A stretch of 64,000 nt of DNA from Pseudoalteromonas sp. NC201 (GTDB taxonomy: Bacteria > Pseudomonadota > Gammaproteobacteria > Enterobacterales > Alteromonadaceae): NCBI RefSeq assembly GCF_002850255.1, contig NZ_CP022522.1, positions 2,479,125 through 2,543,124 on the forward strand, in the 5' to 3' direction. Under the pieces are notes generated by a model that searched no databases, was not told where the DNA came from, and was given only the letters and a program-made list of their open reading frames with translations. Shown here piece by piece: positions 46,824 through 55,430 of this stretch (position 1 is the stretch's first letter; each line of letters begins with the position of its first letter). A program made the position numbers and the translations under genes.

Positions 46824-47960
46824 ATGGATATATCAAATACCCAATGGCATGCTAAAACCAAAGCTTCGCCTGCTACCTCATATCGTTCGAATACGGATAC
46901 CAACCAGAACAATGCACGCAATACACAGGTGTCTGTTTCTTCATTGGCTGTGAAACTAAAAGAAGCACAACAGGCGATTGACGCAGCTCGTTTAAATCAG
47001 CAATCATTTCCACAGAATAACAACGTTTTAACGTGGCAAGCGCAAAGCAATCAAGAAAAGATTAATTCGGCTAAGTGGGAGTTTGAGCAACTGTCCAAAC
47101 CTCAACTGGAGACTATCGCCATGGATCCCAGTAATACCTTTTCAAAAGCAGAGAAGACTGCTGCTTACGAAAAGTGGCATGCACTTGATCAACGAGCGTT
47201 GTCTGAGCTGAAGCGGAACGCCCTCAATGATGATAATGCAATGACATCATTTGAAGCTGCGCTATACACACATAGCCAGACATTCTCAGAACTCGGTAAA
47301 GCTATGCTCCCTGATGATTATCTTTCGCAAGCACAGTCACACTTCGAGTCAGCGCTCCAAGACATGAACTTATCAGCGCATACAATGAGCAATCAAGCTG
47401 AGCATTACTATAGCCTAATGGTTACAGATCTGTTTGCTGGCAATGAACCTAAAGTGCACAATGGCGCTGAAGGGATGTCTTCACATAACTTAGAACGCAG
47501 CAACTATGACTTCTTGACTCATAAAGGCAGATTTATGCTGGCTGATATGTATGAATATGCAGAGAAAAGTGGCATAGATTTCGAGTATATTCAAAAACTT
47601 GCTAGTGACATAGGAAACTACCGACGACATGATGACGGCAAATTACTCAGTAATTTCAACGAGGGGCATTTTAATACCGAAGGCCAAAAGCTCACTGTCG
47701 GATTTACGCAAAGAGATCAAGCCTCTATAGATCGCCTGATGAATAATGGTGCACTATCTTCCAGTGCTCTGGACGCGGGCTTTGTATCTTTTATCACAGA
47801 CCCAGGCCTTGGCGCACTCTCTCACCAAGGCAGCTACCAGTTTCTGGCACATATAGCAGAAGTAACAGCCGGTATTGCGACCAGTGACTCAGCAACGGAA
47901 TTTAAAACGTTCACCGAGGCAAGTAGCATCAACGATGCGCTATGTCATGACCCAATCTGA
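46824..47960 (+). CDS. Unknown protein (378 residues), possibly frameshifted near its end
   Basis: The N-terminus (about 1-40) is Ser/Thr/Asn/Gln-rich and probably disordered, followed by helical regions such as SVSSLAVKLKEAQQAIDAARL and a middle with few clear motifs. No signal peptide or membrane helix is seen. I do not recognise a family. The frame ends at 47958-47960 in DALCHDPI-stop, while the +1 frame continues to 48180 with matching composition (Asp/Glu/Pro/Val linker, then a hydrophobic C-terminus). This suggests that the original protein was longer and a single-base change split it, or that a small overlapping gene follows. The disordered start and isolated position resemble secreted or surface effectors, but that is speculation. 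Confidence 0.65.
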   Translation: MDISNTQWHAKTKASPATSYRSNTDTNQNNARNTQVSVSSLAVKLKEAQQAIDAARLNQQSFPQNNNVLTWQAQSNQEKINSAKWEFEQLSKPQLETIAMDPSNTFSKAEKTAAYEKWHALDQRALSELKRNALNDDNAMTSFEAALYTHSQTFSELGKAMLPDDYLSQAQSHFESALQDMNLSAHTMSNQAEHYYSLMVTDLFAGNEPKVHNGAEGMSSHNLERSNYDFLTHKGRFMLADMYEYAEKSGIDFEYIQKLASDIGNYRRHDDGKLLSNFNEGHFNTEGQKLTVGFTQRDQASIDRLMNNGALSSSALDAGFVSFITDPGLGALSHQGSYQFLAHIAEVTAGIATSDSATEFKTFTEASSINDALCHDPI

Positions 47961-48180
47961 AGAAAGTATTTCCCTCCCAGAACCGGATGTGACATGCAAA
48001 AACGGGGTCTGTGAGGTAACCGAAAAAGGACGGAAAAATGGCGTAACCTCAACGCAAAATACTCAAGTGCTCGCACCGCCTATTGAGTTCAAGCCCGCTC
48101 AATTTGATACCCTACTCCACCTACAAACCGACCCCGATACTCAGAAATCAGTCTGGTTCGAATGGCTTTTAGAAAAGTAA
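47947..48180 (+). pseudogene. C-terminal continuation of the gene at 46824 in the +1 frame (or small overlapping gene)
   Basis: An ATG at 47947 opens 77 codons in the +1 frame, overlapping the upstream frame by 14 bp. The product is acidic at first (SEESISLPEPDVTCKNGVCEV) and ends with WFEWLLEK. No ribosome site stands before the ATG, which favours a frameshifted continuation over a separate gene. Reading the shifted frame upstream of 47947 is less convincing. Confidence 0.5.
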
Positions 48181-48529
48181 TTTTTAAACTTAAAGTGGGC
48201 GTTTCGTATTTTTGTAAATAAGATAGCGAAGTTATCTCCACCTTATGTTCGTTTGACTTAATATCTATCGCTGAGACATTTAAGTTAAAATAAATCATAG
48301 ATACCCACCTCAAATTCGGATGGCTGTGCTGTCTGCAACTCCAACCGATAATCTAAGGCTAAATGCACAAGCAAAGATATTTTAAATAAAAATGACGTAA
48401 GCCAGAATGGCTTTCGAAGATGCGCTGTATTTAGGAAATAAAAACGAAGTTTAGGGTTTTCATAACCCCAAAATGTCCCCAAAAGTACAAACGGATTTTA
48501 GTAGGTAATTGATTTGAATAAAGAAGGAA
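48181..48529. other. Intergenic region before tRNA-Ser
   Basis: About 350 bp without a convincing gene. Short open frames on the minus strand lack ribosome sites. A run of CCCCAAAATGTCCCCAAA at 48464-48481 is noted on the plus strand because similar C/A-rich words often lie near integration sites beside tRNA genes; no integrase is present. Confidence 0.4.
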
Positions 48530-48620
48530 TGGCGGAGAGAGAGGGAGTCGAACCCTCGATACGCTATAAACGTATACACGAGTTCCAGTCGTGCGCCTTA
48601 AGCCACTCAGCCATCTCTCC
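48530..48620 (-). tRNA. tRNA-Ser (anticodon GGA)
   Basis: The minus strand folds as a serine tRNA with a long variable arm: acceptor GGAGAGA/TCTCTCC, anticodon stem CACGA/TCGTG with loop CTGGAAC (anticodon GGA), T-loop TTCGACT, and discriminator G followed by an encoded CCA. Length with CCA is 91 nt. Confidence 0.95.
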
Positions 48621-48639
48621 GCACTGAATTGCGGGGCTA

Positions 48640-48668
48640 ATACTATGAAAAGCCTCGCACTTTATCAA
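48640..48668 (-). promoter_or_regulatory. Promoter of tRNA-Ser
   Basis: Minus-strand TTGATA (48668-48663) and TAGTAT (48645-48640) are 17 bp apart; the discriminator that follows (TAGCCCCGC) is GC-rich, as in stable-RNA promoters under stringent control. Confidence 0.6.
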
Positions 48669-48709
48669 GCAGTTTTTTGCTTTTAGGATTTATTTGTCTA
48701 TTAATCCTA

Positions 48710-49753
48710 CTATTTCTGCAAGGATGCAGAAAAATCTAGCATGCGATTTAGCGAACGTAGTGCGCCTTCACGCAATTCCATATCAACGAAGACTTCTTTG
48801 CCCTGTGGGCTGATAAGCGCTTCTTCAATTGCCTGTAGGCCATTCATTGCCATCCAAGGGCAATGGGCACAGCTACGACATGTAGCGCCTTCACCGGCGG
48901 TTGGTGCTTCGAAGAACTCTTTCTCAGGGCAAAGTTGCTGCATTTTGTAGAAAATACCGCGATCGGTGGCAACGATAAACTTCTGATTATCCATTTCTTG
49001 CGCAGCTTTAATTAACTGACTCGTTGAGCCTACTGCATCTGCTAAGTCTACGATTTCCGCAGGAGACTCAGGGTGAACCAGTACCGCAGCGTCAGGATGT
49101 AGCTGCTTCATGTCTTTAAGGGCTTTGGTTTTAAATTCATCATGAACGATACACGCACCGTTCCACATGATCATATCGGCGCCTGTTTTCTTTTGAATAT
49201 AAGAACCCAAGTGCTTATCCGGACCCCAGATAATTTTTTCACCTTGCTCATCAAGGTGCTCAACAATCTCAAGCGCGCAAGAAGAGGTGACAATCCAATC
49301 CGCTCTTGCTTTTACCGCAGTTGAAGTATTGGCGTATACCACTACTTTTCTGTCTGGGTATTGATCACAAAACGCAGAAAACTCGTCGATAGGGCAACCT
49401 ACATCCAACGAGCAAGTTGCTTCGAGTGTTGGCATCACAACGGTTTTGTGCGGTGTCAATATTTTTGCCGTTTCGCCCATAAAGCGCACGCCGGCTACGA
49501 TGATCATGTCTTTGTCTTCTTGCTTAGCGCCAAAGCGTGCCATTTCTAATGAATCAGCAACACAGCCGCCAGTTTCTTCAGCAAGTGCTTGGATCTCAGG
49601 ATCAGTATAATAGTGGGCAACCAGTACCGCATTCTTTTCAACTAATAGCGCTTTGATACGCGCTTTATACTCTGCTTTTTCTTCAACGGTAAGAGGGGCA
49701 GGTTTTGGAGGGAAGATATAATCTTCCGGCATAATACGTTCAGCTAGACTCAT
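48710..49753 (-). CDS. nadA: Quinolinate synthase A
   Basis: 347 residues from the chosen start. The 4Fe-4S cluster Cys residues lie in [14 protein letters not shown], and SSCALEIV and the [10 protein letters not shown] end are visible. NadA condenses iminoaspartate with dihydroxyacetone phosphate to make quinolinate in NAD synthesis. Landmarks such as [32 protein letters not shown] closely match the E. coli enzyme. Start at 49753 ([12 protein letters not shown]) is preferred over 49774, which has no ribosome site. It lies between tRNA-Ser and the tRNA-Lys array. In E. coli, nadA also follows the cpoB/tRNA-Lys cluster. Confidence 0.96.
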   Translation of the reverse strand: MSLAERIMPEDYIFPPKPAPLTVEEKAEYKARIKALLVEKNAVLVAHYYTDPEIQALAEETGGCVADSLEMARFGAKQEDKDMIIVAGVRFMGETAKILTPHKTVVMPTLEATCSLDVGCPIDEFSAFCDQYPDRKVVVYANTSTAVKARADWIVTSSCALEIVEHLDEQGEKIIWGPDKHLGSYIQKKTGADMIMWNGACIVHDEFKTKALKDMKQLHPDAAVLVHPESPAEIVDLADAVGSTSQLIKAAQEMDNQKFIVATDRGIFYKMQQLCPEKEFFEAPTAGEGATCRSCAHCPWMAMNGLQAIEEALISPQGKEVFVDMELREGALRSLNRMLDFSASLQK

Positions 49754-49886
49754 TTCTCGACCACTAGTCCACATTGCATAATTAGGTGGAATTATACGAA
49801 AAATACAGGGGTAATCCTAGCGAATGTTTAGCTCTAAATGGCGAGTTTAAGAAAGTATTTTGAATAATATATGAAGAATAAGAGGA

Positions 49887-49962
49887 TGGTGGGTCATGAT
49901 GGACTCGAACCATCGACCAATGGATTAAAAGTCCACTGCTCTACCAACTGAGCTAATGACCC
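49887..49962 (-). tRNA. tRNA-Lys (TTT), copy 1
   Basis: 76 nt: acceptor GGGTCAT, anticodon loop CTTTTAA (anticodon TTT), T-loop TTCGAGT and encoded CCA. It is the last transcribed copy of the array. Confidence 0.97.
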
Positions 49963-50117
49963 GCTCAAGCATTAAAAGTGCCATTAATTCATCCTGAAGA
50001 GGTGTTCTGGCTCGTCGTCCTGACTCGCGTTCAAAAAGCTGCGAAGCGATGCTCCGGTCTTTTTTCACCCAACTGAGCTAATGACTTGCTCAAAACTGAA
50101 TTAGTATGCTTGTAAAG

Positions 50118-50193
50118 TGGTGGGTCATGATGGACTTGAACCATCGACCAATGGATTAAAAGTCCACTGCTCTACCAACTGAGCTAATGACCC
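50118..50193 (-). tRNA. tRNA-Lys (TTT), copy 2
   Basis: 76 nt with encoded CCA; same fold as copy 1, with T-loop base 57 as A (TTCAAGT). Confidence 0.97.
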
Positions 50194-50348
50194 GCTCAAG
50201 CATTAAAAGTGCTATTAATTCATCCTGAAGAGGTGTTCCGGCTCGTCGTCCTGACTCGCGTTCAAAAAGCTGCGAAGCGATGCTCCGTTCTTTTTTCACC
50301 CAACTGAGCTAATGACCCGCTCAAAATTGAATTCGTATGCTTGTAAAA

Positions 50349-50424
50349 TGGTGGGTCATGATGGACTCGAACCATCGACCAATGGATTAAAAGTCCACTG
50401 CTCTACCAACTGAGCTAATGACCC
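50349..50424 (-). tRNA. tRNA-Lys (TTT), copy 3
   Basis: 76 nt with encoded CCA; identical to copy 1. Confidence 0.97.
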
Positions 50425-50579
50425 GCTCAAGCATTAAAAGTGCCATTGATTCATCCTGAAGAGGTGTTCCGGCTCGTCGTCCTGACTCGCGTTCAAAAAG
50501 CTGCGAAGCGATACTTCGGTTTTTTTTCACCCAACTGAGCTAATGACCCGCTCAAATATGAATTATAAAGCTTGTAAAG

Positions 50580-50655
50580 TGGTGGGTCATGATGGACTTG
50601 AACCATCGACCAATGGATTAAAAGTCCACTGCTCTACCAACTGAGCTAATGACCC
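50580..50655 (-). tRNA. tRNA-Lys (TTT), copy 4
   Basis: 76 nt with encoded CCA; T-loop TTCAAGT as in copy 2. Confidence 0.97.
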
Positions 50656-50810
50656 GCTCAAGCATTAAAAGTGCCATTAATTCATCCTGAAGAGGTGTTC
50701 CGGCTCGTCGTCCTGACTCGCGTTCAAAAAGCTGCGAAGCGATGCTTCGGTCTTTTTTCACCCAACTGAGCTAATGACCCGCTCAGAATCGAATTCGCAA
50801 GCTTATTAAG

Positions 50811-50886
50811 TGGTGGGTCATGATGGACTCGAACCATCGACCAATGGATTAAAAGTCCACTGCTCTACCAACTGAGCTAATGACCC
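50811..50886 (-). tRNA. tRNA-Lys (TTT), copy 5
   Basis: 76 nt with encoded CCA; identical to copy 1. It borders the change from 231-bp to 105-bp spacing. Confidence 0.97.
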
Positions 50887-50915
50887 GCTCAAAATCGAAT
50901 TCGCAAGCTTATAAG

Positions 50916-50991
50916 TGGTGGGTCATGATGGACTTGAACCATCGACCAATGGATTAAAAGTCCACTGCTCTACCAACTGAGCTAATGACCC
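50916..50991 (-). tRNA. tRNA-Lys (TTT), copy 6
   Basis: 76 nt with encoded CCA; T-loop TTCAAGT as in copies 2 and 4. Confidence 0.97.
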
Positions 50992-51020
50992 GCTCAAAAT
51001 CGAATTCGCAAGCTTATAAG

Positions 51021-51096
51021 TGGTGGGTCATGATGGACTCGAACCATCGACCAATGGATTAAAAGTCCACTGCTCTACCAACTGAGCTAATGACCC
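51021..51096 (-). tRNA. tRNA-Lys (TTT), copy 7
   Basis: 76 nt with encoded CCA; identical to copy 1. Confidence 0.97.
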
Positions 51097-51125
51097 GCTC
51101 AAACATGAATTCTAAAGCTTATAAG

Positions 51126-51201
51126 TGGTGGGTCATGATGGACTCGAACCATCGACCAATGGATTAAAAGTCCACTGCTCTACCAACTGAGCTAATGACC
51201 C
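51126..51201 (-). tRNA. tRNA-Lys (TTT), copy 8
   Basis: 76 nt with encoded CCA; identical to copy 1. It is the first transcribed copy of the array. Confidence 0.97.
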
Positions 51202-51248
51202 ACTTAACGCAGCAGTTTTTTGTTACCAATCGCCTGCTGCGGGCGCTT

Positions 51249-51276
51249 ATAATACTTATTTAAATTTTGAGTGCAA
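51249..51276 (-). promoter_or_regulatory. Promoter of the tRNA-Lys array
   Basis: Minus-strand TTGCAC (51276-51271) and TATTAT (51254-51249) are 16 bp apart; the following discriminator is GC-rich (AAGCGCCCGC), as expected for stringently controlled stable RNA. Transcription would start about 40 bp before copy 8. Confidence 0.65.
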
Positions 51277-51350
51277 CTGAAATAGCTAGTTTTTTTCACT
51301 TTTTATGACTAAGCGCCTAATTTTAAGGCACTCAGCTCAAAAAGTGATAA

Positions 51351-52103
51351 CTACATCTTCGCTAAACGCTCTGTTGCCAATTTTGCAGGCGTCGTACTTG
51401 GATACTCCTTAATCAATTTATTAAGGAGTGTCTTCGCTTCTGCTGCTTGTCCCTGTTTATGTATAATAGTACCCAGCTTTAACATCGCTTCTGGACGTTT
51501 ATTCGATTCAGGGAAATTATCAACAACGGTTGCGAAATGAGACTTAGCTTTACCATCGTCAGATTTTATTAAGAATAGCTGACCTAACCAGTAATGCGCG
51601 TTCGGCACATATACTGAGTTTGGATACTGCTGCAAGAAACTTTGAAACTCAGGGATCGCCGCATCGTAGCGTTTATCCTTCATTATCATGTTTACAGTAC
51701 GGTCGTACGCTTCATTCTCTGATAGATTACTGCTAAATGCTTGTTCGGGCGTGACATCTGGCGTTACCGCAGCAGTTGTTTTTGACTGGTCGTAAGCTTG
51801 GCTAACGCGATTTTCAATCTCTTGATACAGCTCACGTTGACGTTGTAGCACTTTTTCAAGCTTATAGCTTTGCTCTTCCGTCACACCGCGTACTTGGCTT
51901 ACTTCTTCTTGCAGCAGATTAAGTTGTTGCTGTAACTCAGCCTGTAGCAAATTGCGAGTTCTCATCATACTCTCAAGTTGAGAGACACGTTCTTCCAGTG
52001 TTTGATTTGAATTTGCAGCTTCTGAAACAGGAGCGGGAGCAGCCCAAACTTGGGCGCTCCCGCTCATGAGTAAGAATGCTGCCAAAATAGTATTCGGCTT
52101 CAT
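51351..52103 (-). CDS. cpoB: Tol-Pal cell division coordinator CpoB
   Basis: 250 residues: signal peptide ending ...QVWAA, a coiled-coil segment (about 35-95, LEERVSQLESMMRTRNLLQAELQQQLNLLQEEVSQV pattern) and a C-terminal TPR domain (about 130-250, AIPEFQSFLQQYPNSVYVPNAHYWLGQLF). CpoB (YbgF) links peptidoglycan synthesis by PBP1B with outer-membrane constriction by Tol-Pal during division. It is the last gene of the tolQRAB-pal-cpoB operon, 12 bp after pal. The tRNA-Lys array follows, the same order as in E. coli. Confidence 0.95.
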   Translation of the reverse strand: MKPNTILAAFLLMSGSAQVWAAPAPVSEAANSNQTLEERVSQLESMMRTRNLLQAELQQQLNLLQEEVSQVRGVTEEQSYKLEKVLQRQRELYQEIENRVSQAYDQSKTTAAVTPDVTPEQAFSSNLSENEAYDRTVNMIMKDKRYDAAIPEFQSFLQQYPNSVYVPNAHYWLGQLFLIKSDDGKAKSHFATVVDNFPESNKRPEAMLKLGTIIHKQGQAAEAKTLLNKLIKEYPSTTPAKLATERLAKM

Positions 52104-52115
52104 AATAACTCTTTC

Positions 52116-52652
52116 TTAGTACACCAATACCGCGCGGCGGTTCTTAGCGAATGCTTCTTCTGTACGTGACTTCACCAAAGGTTTCTCTTCACCGTAGCTC
52201 ACTACAGAAATTTGGCTGTCAGAAACACCAAGGCTTTGAAGGTACTTAGCTACTGCCTTACCACGGCTTTCACCTAGCGCGATGTTGTACTCAGGCGTAC
52301 CACGCTCGTCTGCGTGACCTTCTACTAGTACTTTCACACTTGGGTTTTTCACTAGGAAATCAGCGTGCGCTTGAAGTAATTCGGCGTACTTACTCTGAAT
52401 AGTAGATTTATCGAAATCGAAGTATACGATCTGTTCTTGACGTAGTGCTTCGTATTTCTCTCGTAGTTTTTCTTCTGCTGATTTCTCACGAGAAATAGTG
52501 TTTACGTCAACAGTGTTATTATCTTGATTGGTTGCCGCTTGATTGCTTTCGCTCGCCGCGCCCTCGTCAACACTTGAAGATGAGCTACATGCTGCAAGTG
52601 TCATCACTGGCAACGCGACCATTAAGGCTTTTAGAGTTTTGTTAAGTTGCAT
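52116..52652 (-). CDS. pal: Peptidoglycan-associated lipoprotein Pal
   Basis: 178 residues with lipobox LAAC (Cys22), a Ser/Asn-rich linker and a C-terminal OmpA-like peptidoglycan-binding domain (about 75-178) with VYFDFDKSTIQSKY and VLVEGHADERGTPEYNIALGESRGKAV. It anchors the outer membrane to peptidoglycan and works with TolB. It lies in the tol-pal operon 40 bp after tolB, with an AGGA ribosome site. Confidence 0.97.
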   Translation of the reverse strand: MQLNKTLKALMVALPVMTLAACSSSSSVDEGAASESNQAATNQDNNTVDVNTISREKSAEEKLREKYEALRQEQIVYFDFDKSTIQSKYAELLQAHADFLVKNPSVKVLVEGHADERGTPEYNIALGESRGKAVAKYLQSLGVSDSQISVVSYGEEKPLVKSRTEEAFAKNRRAVLVY

Positions 52653-52692
52653 CGAGTATATTCCTATATCTTTATAAATCTAACCAGCAAAA

Positions 52693-54051
52693 TTACTGTA
52701 AAAACGGCGACCAGGCTGGTGCCTTAACTTGGCCATCCAAGACAGGTAACCTTGCCTTAAAACGACCATCCATAGACACCAATGCCAATACCTGCTTATT
52801 ATTGTGCAAGGTGCTGTATATTATCATCGAGCCATTTGGTGCAATACTCGGAGACTCATCTAATCTCGTACGAGTGAGAACTTGAAACAGCCCGGAATCT
52901 AATTCTTTTTTCGCAATGTGGTAACGGCCAAGCGTGCGGTTAACCATAATCAGACGCTTTCCATCTGATGTGATCGAACCTGCTAAGTTCATGTCGCCGT
53001 CGAACGTCACTCGCTTAGACCTACCAGTTTTTAAATTTAACTTATAAATCTGAGCATTACCACCCCTTTCAGATGTATACACAATTTCTTGACCGTTTGG
53101 GTGCCAAGAAGGCTCAGTATCTATACTACGGTGTCGAGTTAAGCGTGTTTCTTGACGAGTTTTAAGGTCAATTAGATAAACTTCTGTCGCACCACCTGAG
53201 TCCTTAGAGAGTACCGCAAGTAATTTAGTTCCATCAGGAGAAAACTGTGGCGCACCATTAATACCTGGATGGCTAGTGATCAGTTCACGCTTTCCTGTAT
53301 AGATATCTTGAATGTAAATTTGGGATTGGCGATTTTCAAAAGTCACGTACGCAAGTTTGTTTGCATCTGGCGACCAAGCAGGCGACATTAACGGCTCTTT
53401 TGAGCGCAATAACACCTGCTCGTTGTAACCATCATAATCGGCAACAACTAATTGGTATGGCTTATCCTGTCCGTCACGCACGATAATGTAGGCAATCTTA
53501 GTTCTAAATGCGCCTCGCTCACCTGTTAAAGCTTCATATACTACGTCGCTAATTTGGTGCGCGTAATTTCTAAAGCCTGTACTGCTAACAATACTTTGGC
53601 GTCCTTCAAGCACATGATCGTCGCTTTGCATTAAGCGACCATTCGACATTATGCGAGTTTCACCACCGGTCAGCTGTGCTCTGATCACGTCAATCAGTTC
53701 ATACTTTACCAAGTAACGTCCAGCAGATTGCTGGGTCACGGTGCCTACAACTACCGCTTCAACCCCTGCATCGACCCATGCAGCGTAGTCGATTTCCGAG
53801 TCAGTTGTTGGTAATTGAGGCATGTCAGCCTCGGCAACAGGCTTAAATTTACCGCTGCGCATCAAGTCTGCAGAAATAACGTCACTTAAACTCGACGGCA
53901 TTTCACCAGTGCCATTATATTTAAATGGTACAATTGCGATGGGTCTAGCACTGTCTACCCCTTCTGTTATCACAATTTCAAGTGCGGCTTGCGCAAACTG
54001 TGAAACACCCAGAGTAAAAACCAGCAATAAGGTTGTGAACTTCTTTAGCAT
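52693..54051 (-). CDS. tolB: Tol-Pal system beta-propeller protein TolB
   Basis: 452 residues: a signal peptide ending ...FAQAA, an N-terminal alpha/beta domain with the TolA-binding extension after the signal cleavage site, and a C-terminal six-bladed propeller of repeats such as [31 protein letters not shown] and [14 protein letters not shown]. TolB is periplasmic and binds Pal and TolA. AAGGA ribosome site 5 nt before the ATG; tolA ends 9 bp upstream. Confidence 0.97.
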   Translation of the reverse strand: MLKKFTTLLLVFTLGVSQFAQAALEIVITEGVDSARPIAIVPFKYNGTGEMPSSLSDVISADLMRSGKFKPVAEADMPQLPTTDSEIDYAAWVDAGVEAVVVGTVTQQSAGRYLVKYELIDVIRAQLTGGETRIMSNGRLMQSDDHVLEGRQSIVSSTGFRNYAHQISDVVYEALTGERGAFRTKIAYIIVRDGQDKPYQLVVADYDGYNEQVLLRSKEPLMSPAWSPDANKLAYVTFENRQSQIYIQDIYTGKRELITSHPGINGAPQFSPDGTKLLAVLSKDSGGATEVYLIDLKTRQETRLTRHRSIDTEPSWHPNGQEIVYTSERGGNAQIYKLNLKTGRSKRVTFDGDMNLAGSITSDGKRLIMVNRTLGRYHIAKKELDSGLFQVLTRTRLDESPSIAPNGSMIIYSTLHNNKQVLALVSMDGRFKARLPVLDGQVKAPAWSPFLQ

Positions 54052-54060
54052 GTTCGTCCT

Positions 54061-55002
54061 TTAAAAATTTGGTTTAATTGTTAAATTGATATTCTTAAGC
54101 TGTTCAAACACGTCTTTATCTTTAGAAACAGGTAAAGTATCTGCCATTTTCACAGCACGGATAGCGGCTTCACATACAAGCTTATCGCCACCCAATGACT
54201 CTACATGCGTCACAAGGCCATTGAAGGCAAGACGAATGTTTACTCGGCATTGTTTACCTTTCATTGTTTCATCAATAAGCAAGTTTGCTTGAATGCGTTG
54301 CATAATAAGCGCTTTAAACTTATCCACTTCGCTCAATACTTGCTGTTGACGGATCTTAGCTCTTGCTGCCTGCTCTTTGGCAAGCTGGTCACGCAGCATT
54401 TGTTCTTCAAGTGCCTTTTGACGTTGACGCTCCGCTTCTTCAGCTTTTCGTTTTTCCTCAGCTTCGCGACGTTTCCTCGCCTCTTCGGCCTTTCTTAAGC
54501 GATCTTCCTCAGCTTGGCGTTGGGCAGCAGCCTTTTTAGCAGCTTCTTCCGCAGCGGCTTTTTCAGCTCTCGCTTTATCAGCCTGTTCACGTTGCTTTTT
54601 CTCAATTTCGCGAGCGCGTTTAGCTTGCGCCTCAGCTTGGCGAGTCTCTTCCAACTTAGCTTGACGCTCTTGCTCCAGCTTTTTTATGCGCCGAGCTTCG
54701 GCTTCACGGTCTTTTCTGGCTTGCTGTGCTCGCTGTTCAAGATCGCGAATACGGCGATCTTCAGCAGCTTGCTTTTCTTCTTCACGCTTTTTTAAATCAG
54801 CAATCTTTTTCTCAACCGCTTGCTGATCAACCGACACTGCAGAAACCGCCCTTTCAGGCTTTTGATCTTTCTGCTGTGGATTTAAGGTGACTTCCATCAC
54901 AGTAGGTGTTTCAACTTGAAAATTTGCCGTAGCAAATAGCAGACCGCCAATCGCGCCATGAAGCAATACTGACTTAACTACGCTGCTAGATAATGAACTC
55001 AT
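54061..55002 (-). CDS. tolA: Tol-Pal system envelope protein TolA
   Basis: 313 residues: an N-terminal membrane helix (about 9-25), a long helical domain (about 60-225) of Lys/Glu/Ala/Arg-rich coiled-coil repeats typical of TolA, and a C-terminal globular domain (about 235-313) with QCRVNIRLAFNGLVTHVESLGGD. It spans the periplasm and transmits force from TolQR to TolB-Pal. The start codon overlaps the tolR stop as TAATG. Confidence 0.95.
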   Translation of the reverse strand: MSSLSSSVVKSVLLHGAIGGLLFATANFQVETPTVMEVTLNPQQKDQKPERAVSAVSVDQQAVEKKIADLKKREEEKQAAEDRRIRDLEQRAQQARKDREAEARRIKKLEQERQAKLEETRQAEAQAKRAREIEKKQREQADKARAEKAAAEEAAKKAAAQRQAEEDRLRKAEEARKRREAEEKRKAEEAERQRQKALEEQMLRDQLAKEQAARAKIRQQQVLSEVDKFKALIMQRIQANLLIDETMKGKQCRVNIRLAFNGLVTHVESLGGDKLVCEAAIRAVKMADTLPVSKDKDVFEQLKNINLTIKPNF

Positions 55003-55430
55003 TACTCATCCTCAAATGATTTAGTCATTAAGCCAACAGAAGGAACACCCGCTTTTTTCAAGAAGTCCATTAAATAGAGTACTTCTTGATATGACACTCT
55101 GCCTGAACCTTTGATCATCACAGGAGTATCTGGATTTTGTTCTAACTTTAGTTTAATCACCGCAGCTACTTCTACGGCATCCATCGGTGCTTCAGGATCG
55201 GTACCGACAGTAACAAAATAGCGACCTTCAGCATCAATGGTTGCAATAATCGGTGGCGAGTCTTTGGTTTCAACCAATTCAGACTCTTCCATCTGAGGTA
55301 AGTCTACTTTTACGCCGTGTTGGATAAGTGGAGCCGTTGCCATAAAAATGATTAACAGCACCAACATAACATCAATATAAGGAACGACGTTGATCTCCGC
55401 GACGGGACGACGTCTCTTACGCTGATACAT
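55002..55430 (-). CDS. tolR: Tol-Pal system proton channel subunit TolR
   Basis: 142 residues: basic N-terminus ([29 protein letters not shown]) with the single membrane helix and the essential Asp of the proton path (IDVMLVLLI), then a periplasmic ExbD-type domain. With TolQ it forms the proton-driven motor of the system. It overlaps tolQ by 14 bp and tolA by 1 bp. Confidence 0.96.
   Translation of the reverse strand: MYQRKRRRPVAEINVVPYIDVMLVLLIIFMATAPLIQHGVKVDLPQMEESELVETKDSPPIIATIDAEGRYFVTVGTDPEAPMDAVEVAAVIKLKLEQNPDTPVMIKGSGRVSYQEVLYLMDFLKKAGVPSVGLMTKSFEDE

Larger units (their letters stand above)
49963..50810 (-). repeat. Long spacers of the tRNA-Lys array with copied tRNA 5' pieces
   Basis: Four 155-bp spacers lie between tRNA copies 1-5. 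Each carries a 19-bp piece identical or nearly identical to the first 19 bases of tRNA-Lys: 50069-50087 (last two bases changed), 50300-50318, 50531-50549 and 50762-50780, each 231 bp apart. Next to it are a CGAAGC-GAT-GCTTCG-type palindrome and T-rich stretches. Relative to the 29-bp spacers further right, each long spacer is a 126-bp insertion. The pieces lack the anticodon arm and are not tRNA genes. Confidence 0.9.

Noticed and set aside
48285..48482. Minus-strand open frame of 65 codons next to tRNA-Ser
   Set aside because: No ribosome site, no recognisable protein pattern, and it lies over the C/A-rich tract.
50069..50780. Four extra tRNA-like matches in the long spacers
   Set aside because: Each covers only the first 19 bases of tRNA-Lys and lacks anticodon and T arms, so they are fragments, not tRNA genes.
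49887..51201. Regularly spaced repeats that could look like a CRISPR array
   Set aside because: The repeats are complete tRNA-Lys genes with cloverleaf and CCA ends, spacers are themselves repeated, and no cas gene is present.
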